This document shows, in pieces, positions 16,363 to 23,908 of a stretch of DNA of 36,226 nucleotides (the first letter of the stretch is position 1; each line of letters starts with the position of its first letter). The notes under the pieces are model-generated. The model was given only the letters and a program-made list of their open reading frames with translations, made no database searches and was not told the origin of the DNA. Source of the DNA: Bacillus sp. AFS088145 (GTDB lineage: Bacteria > Bacillota > Bacilli > Bacillales > Bacillaceae_G); the NCBI RefSeq assembly GCF_002564465.1, contig NZ_NUUX01000005.1, forward strand, positions 197,524 through 233,749, read 5' to 3'. Made by a program: the position numbers and the translations under genes.

Positions 16363-16615
16363 AAGTTGTATGACATATTTAGTAATAATATGAATTTATG
16401 ACTACATAAAAGGGTGGAGTATGACTTAATATCTATGAAAGAAGAACGTTGAACTAGGATTAGAAAAAATTTTTTAGACCAGAAAAAGTTAAAAATCCTC
16501 TAAAAAGCATGGCTTCTGTTTAACTTGCTTTTTTTGTCATTCCAGCGTTTTCAGATCTGCCTGACGCAATTTCTTCACAATTAATTTAATAAATAACAAA
16601 AAAATAAAATTTATC
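16363..16615 (+). other. Gene-free spacer with a terminator-like hairpin and a possible ORF remnant
   Basis: No intact gene is visible. A hairpin AAAAAGCA (16502-16509) / TGCTTTTT (16526-16533) with a T-run could end a transcript. The same stretch, read in one plus frame from about 16465 to 16590, is open except for one TAA (KVKNPLKSMASV, stop, LAFFVIPAFSDLPDAISS). It may be a decayed coding fragment, but I cannot name it. Confidence 0.3.
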
Positions 16616-16644
16616 TTGCAATTCAAATTTAAAAAAAGTATACT
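16616..16644 (+). promoter_or_regulatory. Sigma-A promoter of speD
   Basis: TTGCAA (16616-16621) and TATACT (16639-16644) are spaced 17 bases. Transcription would start near 16651, giving a leader of about 130 bases. Confidence 0.7.
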
Positions 16645-16650
16645 AACTTT

Positions 16651-16779
16651 CGTGAACTTCTAAAAGTATAACTAATTACTTAAAGGGTTAGGACCTCTTT
16701 GGACTAACTTTCCCCCGTGGTAGTTGATCATACTTTCGCAATAGAAGTCATGACAAATTATTTTAAGGGGGAAATGAAT
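16651..16779 (+). promoter_or_regulatory. Long structured speD leader, unassigned
   Basis: The leader holds a hairpin GTTAG-GA-CC / GG-A-CTAAC (16687-16708). The block ACTAACTTTC occurs twice (16642-16651 and 16703-16712), so GTTAG could pair with either copy, although the first copy overlaps the predicted start. No SAM riboswitch core or other known class is evident to me. A regulatory role is inference. Confidence 0.3.
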
Positions 16780-17166
16780 ATGGATACTATGGGTCGTCAC
16801 GTCATTTCAGAATTATGGGGTTGTAATACAGAAAAATTAAATGATATGAAATTTATTGAGGAAACTTTTGTTGATGCTGCGTTACGCTCTGGTGCAGAAG
16901 TTCGTGAAGTTGCTTTTCACAAGTTCGCTCCTCATGGCGTTAGTGGTGTCGTAATCATTTCAGAATCACACTTAACTATTCACAGTTTTCCTGAGCATGG
17001 TTATGCAAGTATCGATGTTTACACTTGCGGTGATAGAATTGATCCGAATGTAGCTGCAAACTTTATCGCTGAAGCTTTAGAAGCTGATACTCGCGAAAAC
17101 GTTGAGTTACCAAGAGGAATGGGTCCCATTCAAGTTGATAATGTAAAAGTTGTAAATGGTAACTAA
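16780..17166 (+). CDS. speD: S-adenosylmethionine decarboxylase proenzyme
   Basis: Supplies decarboxylated SAM for spermidine synthesis. The 128-residue proenzyme self-cleaves between Glu62 and Ser63 in [14 protein letters not shown] to give the pyruvoyl group. His68 and Cys83 occupy the known active-site positions of the bacterial class 1b enzyme. The open frame begins at 16717, but AAGGGGG is 8 bases before the ATG at 16780 and homologues begin with [14 protein letters not shown]. It is monocistronic, with its own promoter, leader and terminator, between gapB and nrdR as in other Bacillus. Confidence 0.95.
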   Translation: MDTMGRHVISELWGCNTEKLNDMKFIEETFVDAALRSGAEVREVAFHKFAPHGVSGVVIISESHLTIHSFPEHGYASIDVYTCGDRIDPNVAANFIAEALEADTRENVELPRGMGPIQVDNVKVVNGN

Positions 17167-17175
17167 AAAGAATGG

Positions 17176-17206
17176 AGAGAGGTGATTTTTCATCTCTCTT
17201 TTTTGT
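17176..17206 (+). terminator. Terminator after speD
   Basis: AGAGAGGTGA (17176-17185) pairs with TCATCTCTCT (17190-17199) with one G-U pair, followed by a long T-run. Confidence 0.85.
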
Positions 17207-17400
17207 TTTTTGATTTAAAGAGAATAGCATAATGCCTCATTTAGGCTACATATGGAGCGGAAACAGATGATTTAAACAGTCTAGTTTCCAATACTCTATT
17301 TTGAGAATGAACTAGCTTTACATAGAGAAAAATATTTCCATTAACATAAAATAATGAAATTTCGTTGATTAAGACGAAAGTAGGCTTTGTGACATTTAAG

Positions 17401-17420
17401 AAATAAACTTTAGTTTATTT
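17401..17420. promoter_or_regulatory. Perfect palindrome at the nrdR promoter
   Basis: AAATAAAC-TTTA-GTTTATTT has two 8-base perfect arms and ends on the first base of the -35 box. The position suits a dimeric regulator. It does not resemble the NrdR box (acaCwAtATaTwGTgt) or a DnaA box, and AT-richness raises the chance of coincidence. Confidence 0.4.
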
Positions 17421-17448
17421 TGAATTTGTTATAGTATAGAGTTATAAT
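17420..17448 (+). promoter_or_regulatory. Sigma-A promoter of nrdR-dnaB-dnaI
   Basis: TTGAAT (17420-17425) and TATAAT (17443-17448) are spaced exactly 17 bases, 42 bases before the nrdR ATG. Confidence 0.75.
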
Positions 17449-17490
17449 AATACGTTTAAACAATTAAGTGTTTGGAGTTGAACTATAACG

Positions 17491-17961
17491 ATGAGATGTC
17501 CAACGTGTAACTTTAATGGGACAAGAGTACTTGATAGTAGACCAGTAGATGAAGGTCGTTCAATTAGAAGAAGACGTGAATGTGAAGAATGTCAGCATCG
17601 TTTTACAACTTTTGAGCGAGTAGAAGATAATCCTATTTTAGTTGTAAAAAAAGAGGGAGCTCGTGAAGAATTTAGTAAAGATAAGATGTTAAGAGGACTA
17701 ATCAAAGCGTGTGAAAAACGCCCTGTCTCTTTATCTCAGCTAGAAGATATTATTCATAGCATTGAAAAAGAACTAAAAAATAGTGGCACTTCAGAAGTTC
17801 CAAGTGAAGTTCTAGGTGAAATGGTCATGGAGCATTTATCTAAAGTTGATGAAGTTGCATACGTACGATTTGCATCAGTTTATCGTCAATTTAAAGATAT
17901 TAATGTATTCATTGATGAATTAAAAGATTTAATTAACAAAGAGCGAGGTAAAGACGAATAA
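17491..17961 (+). CDS. nrdR: Transcriptional repressor NrdR
   Basis: Nucleotide-sensing repressor of ribonucleotide reductase genes, 156 residues. The zinc ribbon uses Cys3, Cys6, Cys31 and Cys34, with the basic stretch RSIRRRRE between them. The ATP-cone domain covers about 49-139 ([20 protein letters not shown] through [13 protein letters not shown]). GGAG stands 13 bases before the ATG, somewhat far, but no better in-frame start exists and homologues begin MRCP. It heads the conserved nrdR-dnaB-dnaI unit, and dnaB starts 36 bases after its stop. Confidence 0.95.
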   Translation: MRCPTCNFNGTRVLDSRPVDEGRSIRRRRECEECQHRFTTFERVEDNPILVVKKEGAREEFSKDKMLRGLIKACEKRPVSLSQLEDIIHSIEKELKNSGTSEVPSEVLGEMVMEHLSKVDEVAYVRFASVYRQFKDINVFIDELKDLINKERGKDE

Positions 17962-17997
17962 TACTTCGCTCTTTTGATTCAAGAAAGGAATGTTTGA

Positions 17998-19428
17998 ATG
18001 TCTATTGATAAGCAACATTGGATGGATGTTCTACCTGCGGATCCTTATACTGTAATGGCAGCTGGGTATTTACATAATTTTCATAGGCAAGTATTGACGA
18101 TGTTGTATCAACCAATAATTGGTAGTCAAGCTTTAAGTTTATATATGACACTTTGGAGTGAATGTGAACAAACGGACCTTAATCCTAATACATTAACACA
18201 TCACTCTTTAATGCTTGGAATGAAAAGTAATTTAAAATCAATTTATGAACAAAGATTAATCCTTGAAGGAATCGGCTTACTTAAAGTTTATGAAGGATTT
18301 GAAAATAGTACAAAAAAGCTTCTATATGAGCTTCAATCTCCGCTAGATCCTCATTCTTTTTTCGAAGACCCTATCCTAAATATCTTTCTGTTTAAAACAA
18401 TTGGAAAAACACAATATCAACGAACTAAAACCTTTTTTAGTAGACAGGCATTTTCGAAAGAAGGGTTTCGTGAGATTTCACGTTCATTTGATTCGGTATT
18501 CCAAGCAATTACAGTTGAGCAATTAAATGAAATTCAGCAAAGTAACGATCTTTCTACGTCAAATGATCATAGAATTTTACAAGACAATCAGCCGATTAAA
18601 ATATCTGTCAAAATGGAAGAGTTTGACTATGCTTTATTTTTAGATGGTCTTTCAGATTCGTTTGTTCCAAAAAGAGCATTTACTACAGAAGTAAAAGAAA
18701 CAATTTTAAAACTTGCATTTTTATATGGAATAAATCCAATTCAAATGAAAACAATTGTTATGCGCTCATTAAATGAAGATAATAAAATCAATATTGAGAC
18801 GCTTCGACTTGAAGCAAGAGACTGGTATCAATTCCAACATCATGAAGCTCTGCCTACAATTGTAGAAAAGGTTCAACCTATTCAGCATAGACAAATGATC
18901 AATGAGCAGCCATCAACTCAAGAAGAAAAATTAATTCATTGCTTCGAAACGATATCTCCTCGCAGGTACCTTAAGGAGATATCGGGTGGAGCTGAACCAA
19001 GTGAAGCTGACTTGAAAATTATCGAAGAGATTATGATTGACCAAAAGCTTCTACCTGGAGTCGCAAATGTGTTAATTGACTATGTAATGATCCGTTTAGA
19101 TAAAAAGCTTTCTAGAAATTACGTAATTAAGATAGCAAGTCATTGGGCGAGAAAAGGTGTAACAACAGTTAAACAGGCTATGGATCTTGCCCGTAAAGAG
19201 TTTGAAGAAACTAAACAGAGTGCAACTGCTGCAAAAACTCGCTCAAGTAATAGACGAAATAAAACAATTCGAACTGAGATTGTACCTGACTGGCTCCAAT
19301 CGAGTGAGTCGAATGATTCACAGACTGCACCGGCAACAATCAATAACCAAAATGATTCTTTGATAGATGAAGAGCGGAAACGATTAGAAAAAGAACTAGA
19401 AATGTTTAAAAATAAAAAGAAACGTTAA
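17998..19428 (+). CDS. dnaB: Replication initiation and membrane attachment protein DnaB
   Basis: The Bacillus primosome protein DnaB (not the E. coli helicase), 476 residues (B. subtilis 472). With DnaD and DnaI it loads the replicative helicase at oriC and at restart sites. An N-terminal winged-helix-like region covers 1-130 (PYTVMAAGYLHNFHRQVLTMLYQPIIGS). The C-terminal DnaB_2/DnaD-like domain covers about 310-400 (ISPRRYLKEISGG, then YVIKIASHWARKGV). The charged tail ends KEFEETKQS, then ERKRLEKELEMFKNKKKR, probably coiled coil. AAAGGA is 8 bases before the ATG. dnaI follows 14 bases after the stop. Confidence 0.94.
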   Translation: MSIDKQHWMDVLPADPYTVMAAGYLHNFHRQVLTMLYQPIIGSQALSLYMTLWSECEQTDLNPNTLTHHSLMLGMKSNLKSIYEQRLILEGIGLLKVYEGFENSTKKLLYELQSPLDPHSFFEDPILNIFLFKTIGKTQYQRTKTFFSRQAFSKEGFREISRSFDSVFQAITVEQLNEIQQSNDLSTSNDHRILQDNQPIKISVKMEEFDYALFLDGLSDSFVPKRAFTTEVKETILKLAFLYGINPIQMKTIVMRSLNEDNKINIETLRLEARDWYQFQHHEALPTIVEKVQPIQHRQMINEQPSTQEEKLIHCFETISPRRYLKEISGGAEPSEADLKIIEEIMIDQKLLPGVANVLIDYVMIRLDKKLSRNYVIKIASHWARKGVTTVKQAMDLARKEFEETKQSATAAKTRSSNRRNKTIRTEIVPDWLQSSESNDSQTAPATINNQNDSLIDEERKRLEKELEMFKNKKKR

Positions 19429-19442
19429 ATGGGAGGACGCTG

Positions 19443-20378
19443 ATGGAACCTATTCAAAACGCATTTAGTGCATTAATGAAAAATAAACAATTCCAGGACA
19501 CATTTCAAAAAATGCGACAAGAAGTCCGTAGTCACCCAAAAATAATTTCATTTTTAAATGAGCATAAAAATGAAATTACGGATCAAATGATTGATAGTAG
19601 CCTAGTTAAGCTATATGAGTATATTGGACAAAGTGTCAATTGTGAAGATTGCCCATCTTTTAAGGAGTGTAAAAATATGGTGCATGGTTATCATCCTCAT
19701 TTGATTATTCAAGGAAAACGCATTGATGTACAATATGATCGTTGTCCAAATGGTGTGAAAAATGATAAACGCAAAAAACATGAATCATTGATAAAATGCA
19801 TGTACTTACCAAAGGATGTTCTTCAAGCTTCTATGTCAAACTTGTCTTTAGAAGACCCTGGCCGTTTTGAAGCAATTTCTGCTGCTAGACAGTTTATTAT
19901 GAACTATGAAAAAGGAAAAATGGCTCAAGGTTTATATTTACATGGTCCATTTGGGGTTGGAAAAACGTTTATTCTTGGGGCTATAGCAAATGAACTAGCA
20001 GAGGAAGAAATAACTTCAATGCTCGTTTATTTACCAGAATTTTTACGCGAACTAAAAAGCTCTATTAGTGATGGCACATTAGAGGAAAAAATTGAAGCTG
20101 TAAAAAAAGTGGAAGTTCTAATGTTAGATGATATTGGTGCAGAGCAAATGTCTAGTTGGGCAAGAGATGAAATATTAGGTACAATCCTTCAATACCGCAT
20201 GCTAGAAAAATTGCCTACCTTCTTTACATCTAATGCTGATCTAAACCAATTAGAGCATCACTTAACATATTCTCAACGTGGAGAAGAAGAAAGAGTTAAA
20301 GCAGCACGTATTGTAGATCGTGTTAAGTTTTTAGCTAAACCAGTTAAAATTTCTGGTTCAAATTTAAGACATTCATAA
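19443..20378 (+). CDS. dnaI: Primosomal protein DnaI, helicase loader
   Basis: An AAA+ loader that places the DnaC helicase on DNA, 311 residues as in B. subtilis. The N-terminal helicase-interaction domain binds zinc through Cys67, Cys70, His84 and Cys101. Walker A is GPFGVGKT at 168-175, Walker B VLMLDDIGAE follows at about 225-234, and sensor 1 lies in TFFTSNADL. GGGAGG precedes the ATG at 7 bases. It is the last gene of the nrdR-dnaB-dnaI operon and is closed by a long hairpin. Confidence 0.95.
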   Translation: MEPIQNAFSALMKNKQFQDTFQKMRQEVRSHPKIISFLNEHKNEITDQMIDSSLVKLYEYIGQSVNCEDCPSFKECKNMVHGYHPHLIIQGKRIDVQYDRCPNGVKNDKRKKHESLIKCMYLPKDVLQASMSNLSLEDPGRFEAISAARQFIMNYEKGKMAQGLYLHGPFGVGKTFILGAIANELAEEEITSMLVYLPEFLRELKSSISDGTLEEKIEAVKKVEVLMLDDIGAEQMSSWARDEILGTILQYRMLEKLPTFFTSNADLNQLEHHLTYSQRGEEERVKAARIVDRVKFLAKPVKISGSNLRHS

Positions 20379-20385
20379 AAAAACC

Positions 20386-20440
20386 AAAAAATGGCGTAAA
20401 ATCACAAATTACTAAGTGATTTTGCGTCATTTTTTAATTA
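20386..20440 (+). terminator. Terminator after dnaI
   Basis: A 20-pair stem (20386-20405 with 20416-20435) contains two G-U pairs and has a T-run built into the 3' arm. It is the longest stem in the window. Confidence 0.85.
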
Positions 20441-20489
20441 TTTCTTTAATATATATAGGACTAGGTGGTGCTAGAAAGGGGGGAACAGG

Positions 20490-21323
20490 GTGATTGAAAT
20501 TTTTTTCAATGAACCCATTGACGCAGCTTATGTCTACGAACGATTACAAAAACGCTTAAAAAAGCAATCGAGACCATACATTTTAAGAAGACACAAAATC
20601 AATACAATTTTAATCACATTTCCTCAAAACACTGAAGATTTAATAAAAAGTATTTTAGTTCCGACACTAGTACAATTTATTTTACTTCAAAAAGAAGATA
20701 AGTGGATTCAATCCATTTTACATACATCTTTTTTCTATGAGGAAGACGAGCAAAGTCAAATCATACCTATTGCACAATCATTATTAAGAGGAACTAGAAG
20801 AAGCATACCAAACCAGAAAAAAATTCGTAGAAGTAAAAATCTAGTTTCATATGCACTTTCTGAGTATTTAAAAGATGGAGTAAATTTTAGCTTCGATTCA
20901 TTTATTACATTTCGTTTAAAGGAATATTATAAGCAGTTAGCCTATGTTTGTGAAATTGCAATAGATGAGTACAAATTAGAAAACGAATACCAAAATCTTA
21001 TTGAGAGTCTAAGGCAACAGGTACTTAAAACGGATGCGATAATTCCTCATGTGCATATCGTTTTTGACGGGAAGTTTAGCGTATATGATCATCTCTTTTT
21101 ACCTCTTACTAAAGATGTATTAAAAGAATATGGCAAACAAGTGGAAAATAGAGAGTATATTGATAACGAATTAATTTTGCCCTTAACGGCAATTGCGCCT
21201 AAAAGAATTCATTTATACACTTCATCAGTCGATATTTCATTAATCATTACACTTCAAAATATCTTTCAAGAACGAGTCCTAATACATACATTACAAGAGT
21301 TTTCACAGGAAAAATTGAAATGA
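20490..21323 (+). CDS. ytxC: Putative sporulation protein YtxC
   Basis: A 277-residue soluble protein of the YtxC family (B. subtilis about 281). Recognisable segments are the basic centre (LLRGTRRSIPNQKKIRRSKN), FSFDSFITFRLKEYYKQL and PLTAIAPKRIHLYTSS near the end. There is no signal peptide or enzyme motif. The start is GTG, 6 bases behind AAAGGGGGG. In B. subtilis ytxC lies between dnaI and thrS; here infC follows directly. Its function is unknown; the sporulation label is family-based. Confidence 0.85.
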   Translation: MIEIFFNEPIDAAYVYERLQKRLKKQSRPYILRRHKINTILITFPQNTEDLIKSILVPTLVQFILLQKEDKWIQSILHTSFFYEEDEQSQIIPIAQSLLRGTRRSIPNQKKIRRSKNLVSYALSEYLKDGVNFSFDSFITFRLKEYYKQLAYVCEIAIDEYKLENEYQNLIESLRQQVLKTDAIIPHVHIVFDGKFSVYDHLFLPLTKDVLKEYGKQVENREYIDNELILPLTAIAPKRIHLYTSSVDISLIITLQNIFQERVLIHTLQEFSQEKLK

Positions 21324-21404
21324 AAATTTATAATTTAAAAAAGCATTGTCATAAATAAGTTTCTTTGATATAATAAATTTCGTTGCGAACAAAGCATACG
21401 AATA

Positions 21405-21433
21405 TTGACAACATCATGTCGCTATGTTATAGT
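21405..21433 (+). promoter_or_regulatory. Sigma-A promoter of infC-rpmI-rplT
   Basis: TTGACA (21405-21410), a 17-base spacer and TATAGT (21428-21433) form the best promoter in the window. The start is near 21440. Confidence 0.85.
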
Positions 21434-21439
21434 AACGAA

Positions 21440-21576
21440 AGAAAAGAATACTTATTTGTTGAAGAAGAAGCACCCGCTTCTCACCTGGATGACGCTACAC
21501 GCTGTTATCAGGTAACAGAATCATTAATTACTTTGATACTGTCAGTGTGGGTGTATTTATATACCCACACTTTTTT
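21440..21576 (+). ncRNA. L20-type ribosomal protein leader
   Basis: The leader contains GAAGCACCCGCTTC, then CACCTGGATGAC paired with GTTATCAGGT, with GCTACACGCT between, which I recognise as the conserved core of the Firmicutes L20 leader. It ends in an attenuator terminator, AGTGTGGGT (21544-21552) / ACCCACACT (21563-21571) plus T-run. In B. subtilis free L20 binds this leader and stabilises the terminator, shutting the operon down. The site precedes infC by about 70 bases. Confidence 0.85.
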
Positions 21577-21644
21577 GTTGGGTTATGATTGCTTCAACGA
21601 TACAAATTAAGACTATTCTTACAATACCTTGGAGGTGTTTTACT

Positions 21645-22160
21645 ATTAGCAAAGACATGATGGTAAACGATGGAATTCGTGCTCGTGAAGTTCGATTAAT
21701 TGGTCCTAACGGAGATCAACTTGGAATCAAGACAAAACAAGAGGCTCTTGAGTTAGCTTCGAATGTTAATCTTGATCTAGTGATGGTAGCACCAACGGCA
21801 AAACCACCTGTATGTCGAATTATGGACTACGGAAAATTCCGTTTCGAGCAACAAAAGAAAGACAAAGAGAGCCGTAAAAACCAAAAAATTATTAGCATGA
21901 AAGAAGTTCGTTTAAGTCCTACAATTGATGAACATGACTTTAACACAAAGCTTCGTAATGCAATTAAGTTCTTAGAAAAAGGCGATAAAGTTAAAGCGTC
22001 TATTCGCTTCAAAGGACGCGCTATTACGCATAAGGAAATTGGACAACGAGTACTTGATCGTTTCTCAACTGCTTGTGCAGAAGTCGCAACTGTTGAGTCA
22101 CATCCAAAAATGGACGGTCGTAGTATGTTCTTAGTCTTAGCACCTAAAAACGAAAAGTAA
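21645..22160 (+). CDS. infC: Translation initiation factor IF-3, AUU start
   Basis: IF-3 binds the 30S subunit and checks start-codon pairing. The protein has 171 residues. The N-domain (1-75) contains [21 protein letters not shown] and the C-domain (about 85-171) contains [17 protein letters not shown] and [13 protein letters not shown]. The track-style ATG at 21585 has no ribosome site. GGAGG at 21631-21635 is 9 bases before ATT at 21645, and translation from there ([17 protein letters not shown]) matches homologues. AUU starts for infC are known in Bacillus and E. coli and allow IF-3 to repress itself. rpmI follows 23 bases on. Confidence 0.93.
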   Translation: MSKDMMVNDGIRAREVRLIGPNGDQLGIKTKQEALELASNVNLDLVMVAPTAKPPVCRIMDYGKFRFEQQKKDKESRKNQKIISMKEVRLSPTIDEHDFNTKLRNAIKFLEKGDKVKASIRFKGRAITHKEIGQRVLDRFSTACAEVATVESHPKMDGRSMFLVLAPKNEK

Positions 22161-22183
22161 TTTATTTGAGGAGGAAACACGAT

Positions 22184-22384
22184 ATGCCTAAAATGAAAAC
22201 TCACCGTGGTTCAGCAAAACGTTTTAAAAAGACTGGATCTGGTAAATTAAAACGTGGTCGTGCATACACAAGCCACTTATTCGCTAACAAATCTACAAAA
22301 GCAAAACGTAAATTACGTAAAGCTTCATTAGTAAGCAAAGGCGATTTCAAACGTATCCGCTTTATGCTTACAAACATGAAATAA
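22184..22384 (+). CDS. rpmI: 50S ribosomal protein L35
   Basis: A 66-residue basic large-subunit protein. The start [21 protein letters not shown] and the C-terminal [11 protein letters not shown] are diagnostic of L35. GAGGAGG lies 9 bases before the ATG at 22184; the frame's earlier ATG at 22166 lies upstream of that site and is rejected. It is the middle gene of the infC-rpmI-rplT operon. Confidence 0.97.
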   Translation: MPKMKTHRGSAKRFKKTGSGKLKRGRAYTSHLFANKSTKAKRKLRKASLVSKGDFKRIRFMLTNMK

Positions 22385-22426
22385 GAACGATAAACGTATT
22401 AGATAGATATCTAGGAGGGAAACAAT

Positions 22427-22783
22427 ATGCCAAGAGTTAAAGGCGGTACAGTTACACGCGCTCGTCGTAAAAAGGTTATTAAATTAGCAAAAGGTTATTA
22501 CGGTTCTAAACATACATTATTCAAAGTTGCAAACCAACAAGTTATGAAATCATTAATGTATGCTTACCGTGACCGTCGTCAAAAGAAACGTGATTTCCGT
22601 AAATTATGGATCACTCGTATCAACGCGGCTGCTCGTATGAACGGACTTTCTTACAGCCGTTTAATGCACGGATTAAAATTAGCAGGTATCGAAGTTAACC
22701 GTAAAATGTTAGCTGACCTAGCTGTTGCTGACGAAAAAGCATTTGCTGAATTAGCAAACGCTGCAAAAGCTAACTTAAAATAA
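22427..22783 (+). CDS. rplT: 50S ribosomal protein L20
   Basis: A 118-residue basic protein needed for early 50S assembly, and the repressor that binds the operon leader. [28 protein letters not shown] at the N-terminus is the extended rRNA-binding tail, and the globular part contains [27 protein letters not shown] precedes the ATG. It is the last gene of the operon and is followed by a 13-bp terminator. Confidence 0.98.
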   Translation: MPRVKGGTVTRARRKKVIKLAKGYYGSKHTLFKVANQQVMKSLMYAYRDRRQKKRDFRKLWITRINAAARMNGLSYSRLMHGLKLAGIEVNRKMLADLAVADEKAFAELANAAKANLK

Positions 22784-22791
22784 TTCGTTTA

Positions 22792-22825
22792 AAAAATCCT
22801 TAACATTTGTTAAGGATTTTTTTTC
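22792..22825. terminator. Bidirectional terminator after rplT
   Basis: AAAAATCCTTAAC (22792-22804), loop ATTT, GTTAAGGATTTTT (22809-22821) form a perfect 13-bp stem with T-rich and A-rich flanks. It may also stop the minus-strand gene ending at 22966. Confidence 0.9.
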
Positions 22826-22955
22826 ACTTTAAAGTATAAATTGGCAACGAGGAAGTTAATTCGACGTGGTATCCAATTTTAGTAATAAAGTATAAGTGCA
22901 ACTAAATCTCTGTCTTCGCCTTAAGGCTTGCCAATCGGCAAGTTTTCTTTATTTG
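22826..22955 (+). repeat. Structured intergenic repeat, copy B
   Basis: Second copy of the element at 9719-9835. Shared parts are CACTTTAA at the start, AAATTGG (22838-22844) / CCAATTT (22873-22879), the identical 21-base block at 22884-22904, GCCTTAAGGC, the hairpin CTTGCC-AATC-GGCAAG (22927-22942) and TTTTCTTTATTTGA at the end. Copy B carries about 15 extra bases between the AAATTGG/CCAATTT arms. It lies between the rplT terminator and the 3' end of the MBL-fold gene. Confidence 0.8.
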
Positions 22956-22965
22956 AATAGATTTT

Positions 22966-23787
22966 TTAAACGAAACTAAATTCTTTTTTCATGTTTTTAA
23001 CGTTTGATTCATGACAATATTTTGTGAAACCAGATGGAAATGAAAACTCTTTTTCTAATAAATTTATTTCTTCCTCATTATTATTCTGTACAGCTTTTTG
23101 AAGTCTTTCTAAGTAACTTCTACCTAGCTCAATTCGAGTAGCAATCTCTTCTTTATTTGATGAAACTTGGCCGTGGCCTGGAACTAACAATGAGAAATCA
23201 AACTTATTAATCAGTTCTTCTGCCTTATCTAAAGTATTGTAATAACTTTTTACACTATCAAATACAATCGGAAGTTCAAAATCAGATAAATAATCCCCTG
23301 TAACCCATATTCCTAAATTTTCAATAAAAAGGAATAACCCATCTTTCGTATGCCCAGGAGAATGATAAAATCTTAATGTTGTCTGTCCGATTTTAATTTC
23401 CTGACCATCTTCACTAATAATTAAATCAATTTTTGGAAATTGTATTGGCTGGGCATGATTAATATAATTATCATTGTAAAATTGACGGATTTTCGATAGT
23501 TTAATATCTTTTTCAGGATGGTTATGTAAATTTTCACTACCAATAGTCTTAGCGTTAGGAAATGCATAATAACCTATAATGTGATCAAAATCTCCATGTG
23601 TAAAGTATAAATAAATTGGTCGTTCATTTTTTATTGATTCAACAAATTCCTTTATCTCATTTATTTCATGAGGTAACCAAGTTGGATCCACAATAATAAT
23701 ACAATCGTCGGTTGCTACAACTGTTGAGTTTGTTTGAAATAATGCACTTTGAAATACTGTAAGATTGTCATTTTGAAATAAAATCAT
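22966..23787 (-). CDS. MBL-fold metallo-hydrolase
   Basis: A 273-residue metallo-beta-lactamase-fold protein. The metal motifs are in order: THGDFDH (HxHxDH-like, with the first-His position kept and Gly in the second), SPGHTKDG, VTGDYLSD and VPGHGQ. This is the common zinc/iron hydrolase layout related to glyoxalase II and quorum lactonases. The substrate cannot be told from sequence. AAAGGAG stands 8 bases before the ATG on the minus strand. It follows nos in the same direction with a terminator between them, so the two are probably separate units. The C-terminal 60 residues are charged helix (ELGRSYLERLQKAVQNNNEEE). Confidence 0.85.
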   Translation of the reverse strand: MILFQNDNLTVFQSALFQTNSTVVATDDCIIIVDPTWLPHEINEIKEFVESIKNERPIYLYFTHGDFDHIIGYYAFPNAKTIGSENLHNHPEKDIKLSKIRQFYNDNYINHAQPIQFPKIDLIISEDGQEIKIGQTTLRFYHSPGHTKDGLFLFIENLGIWVTGDYLSDFELPIVFDSVKSYYNTLDKAEELINKFDFSLLVPGHGQVSSNKEEIATRIELGRSYLERLQKAVQNNNEEEINLLEKEFSFPSGFTKYCHESNVKNMKKEFSFV

Positions 23788-23854
23788 TGAATTACTCCTT
23801 TAATTTTTAGAAAATTATGCCGTTATTTAATATTGTACCAAATAATAGAAAAAA

Positions 23855-23893
23855 CCTTAATGAAATAACTACAAAAGTGTCAGTTCATTAAGG
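23855..23893 (-). terminator. Terminator after nos
   Basis: Read on the minus strand, CCTTAATGAA and TTCATTAAGG form a perfect 10-bp stem followed by TTTTTTC, just beyond the nos stop codon. Confidence 0.75.
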
Positions 23894-23908
23894 GTATAAC
23901 TAGAATGA

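Noticed and set aside
21383-21610. 75-residue frame over the infC leader
   Set aside because: Covers the promoter, L20 leader and attenuator; no ribosome site.
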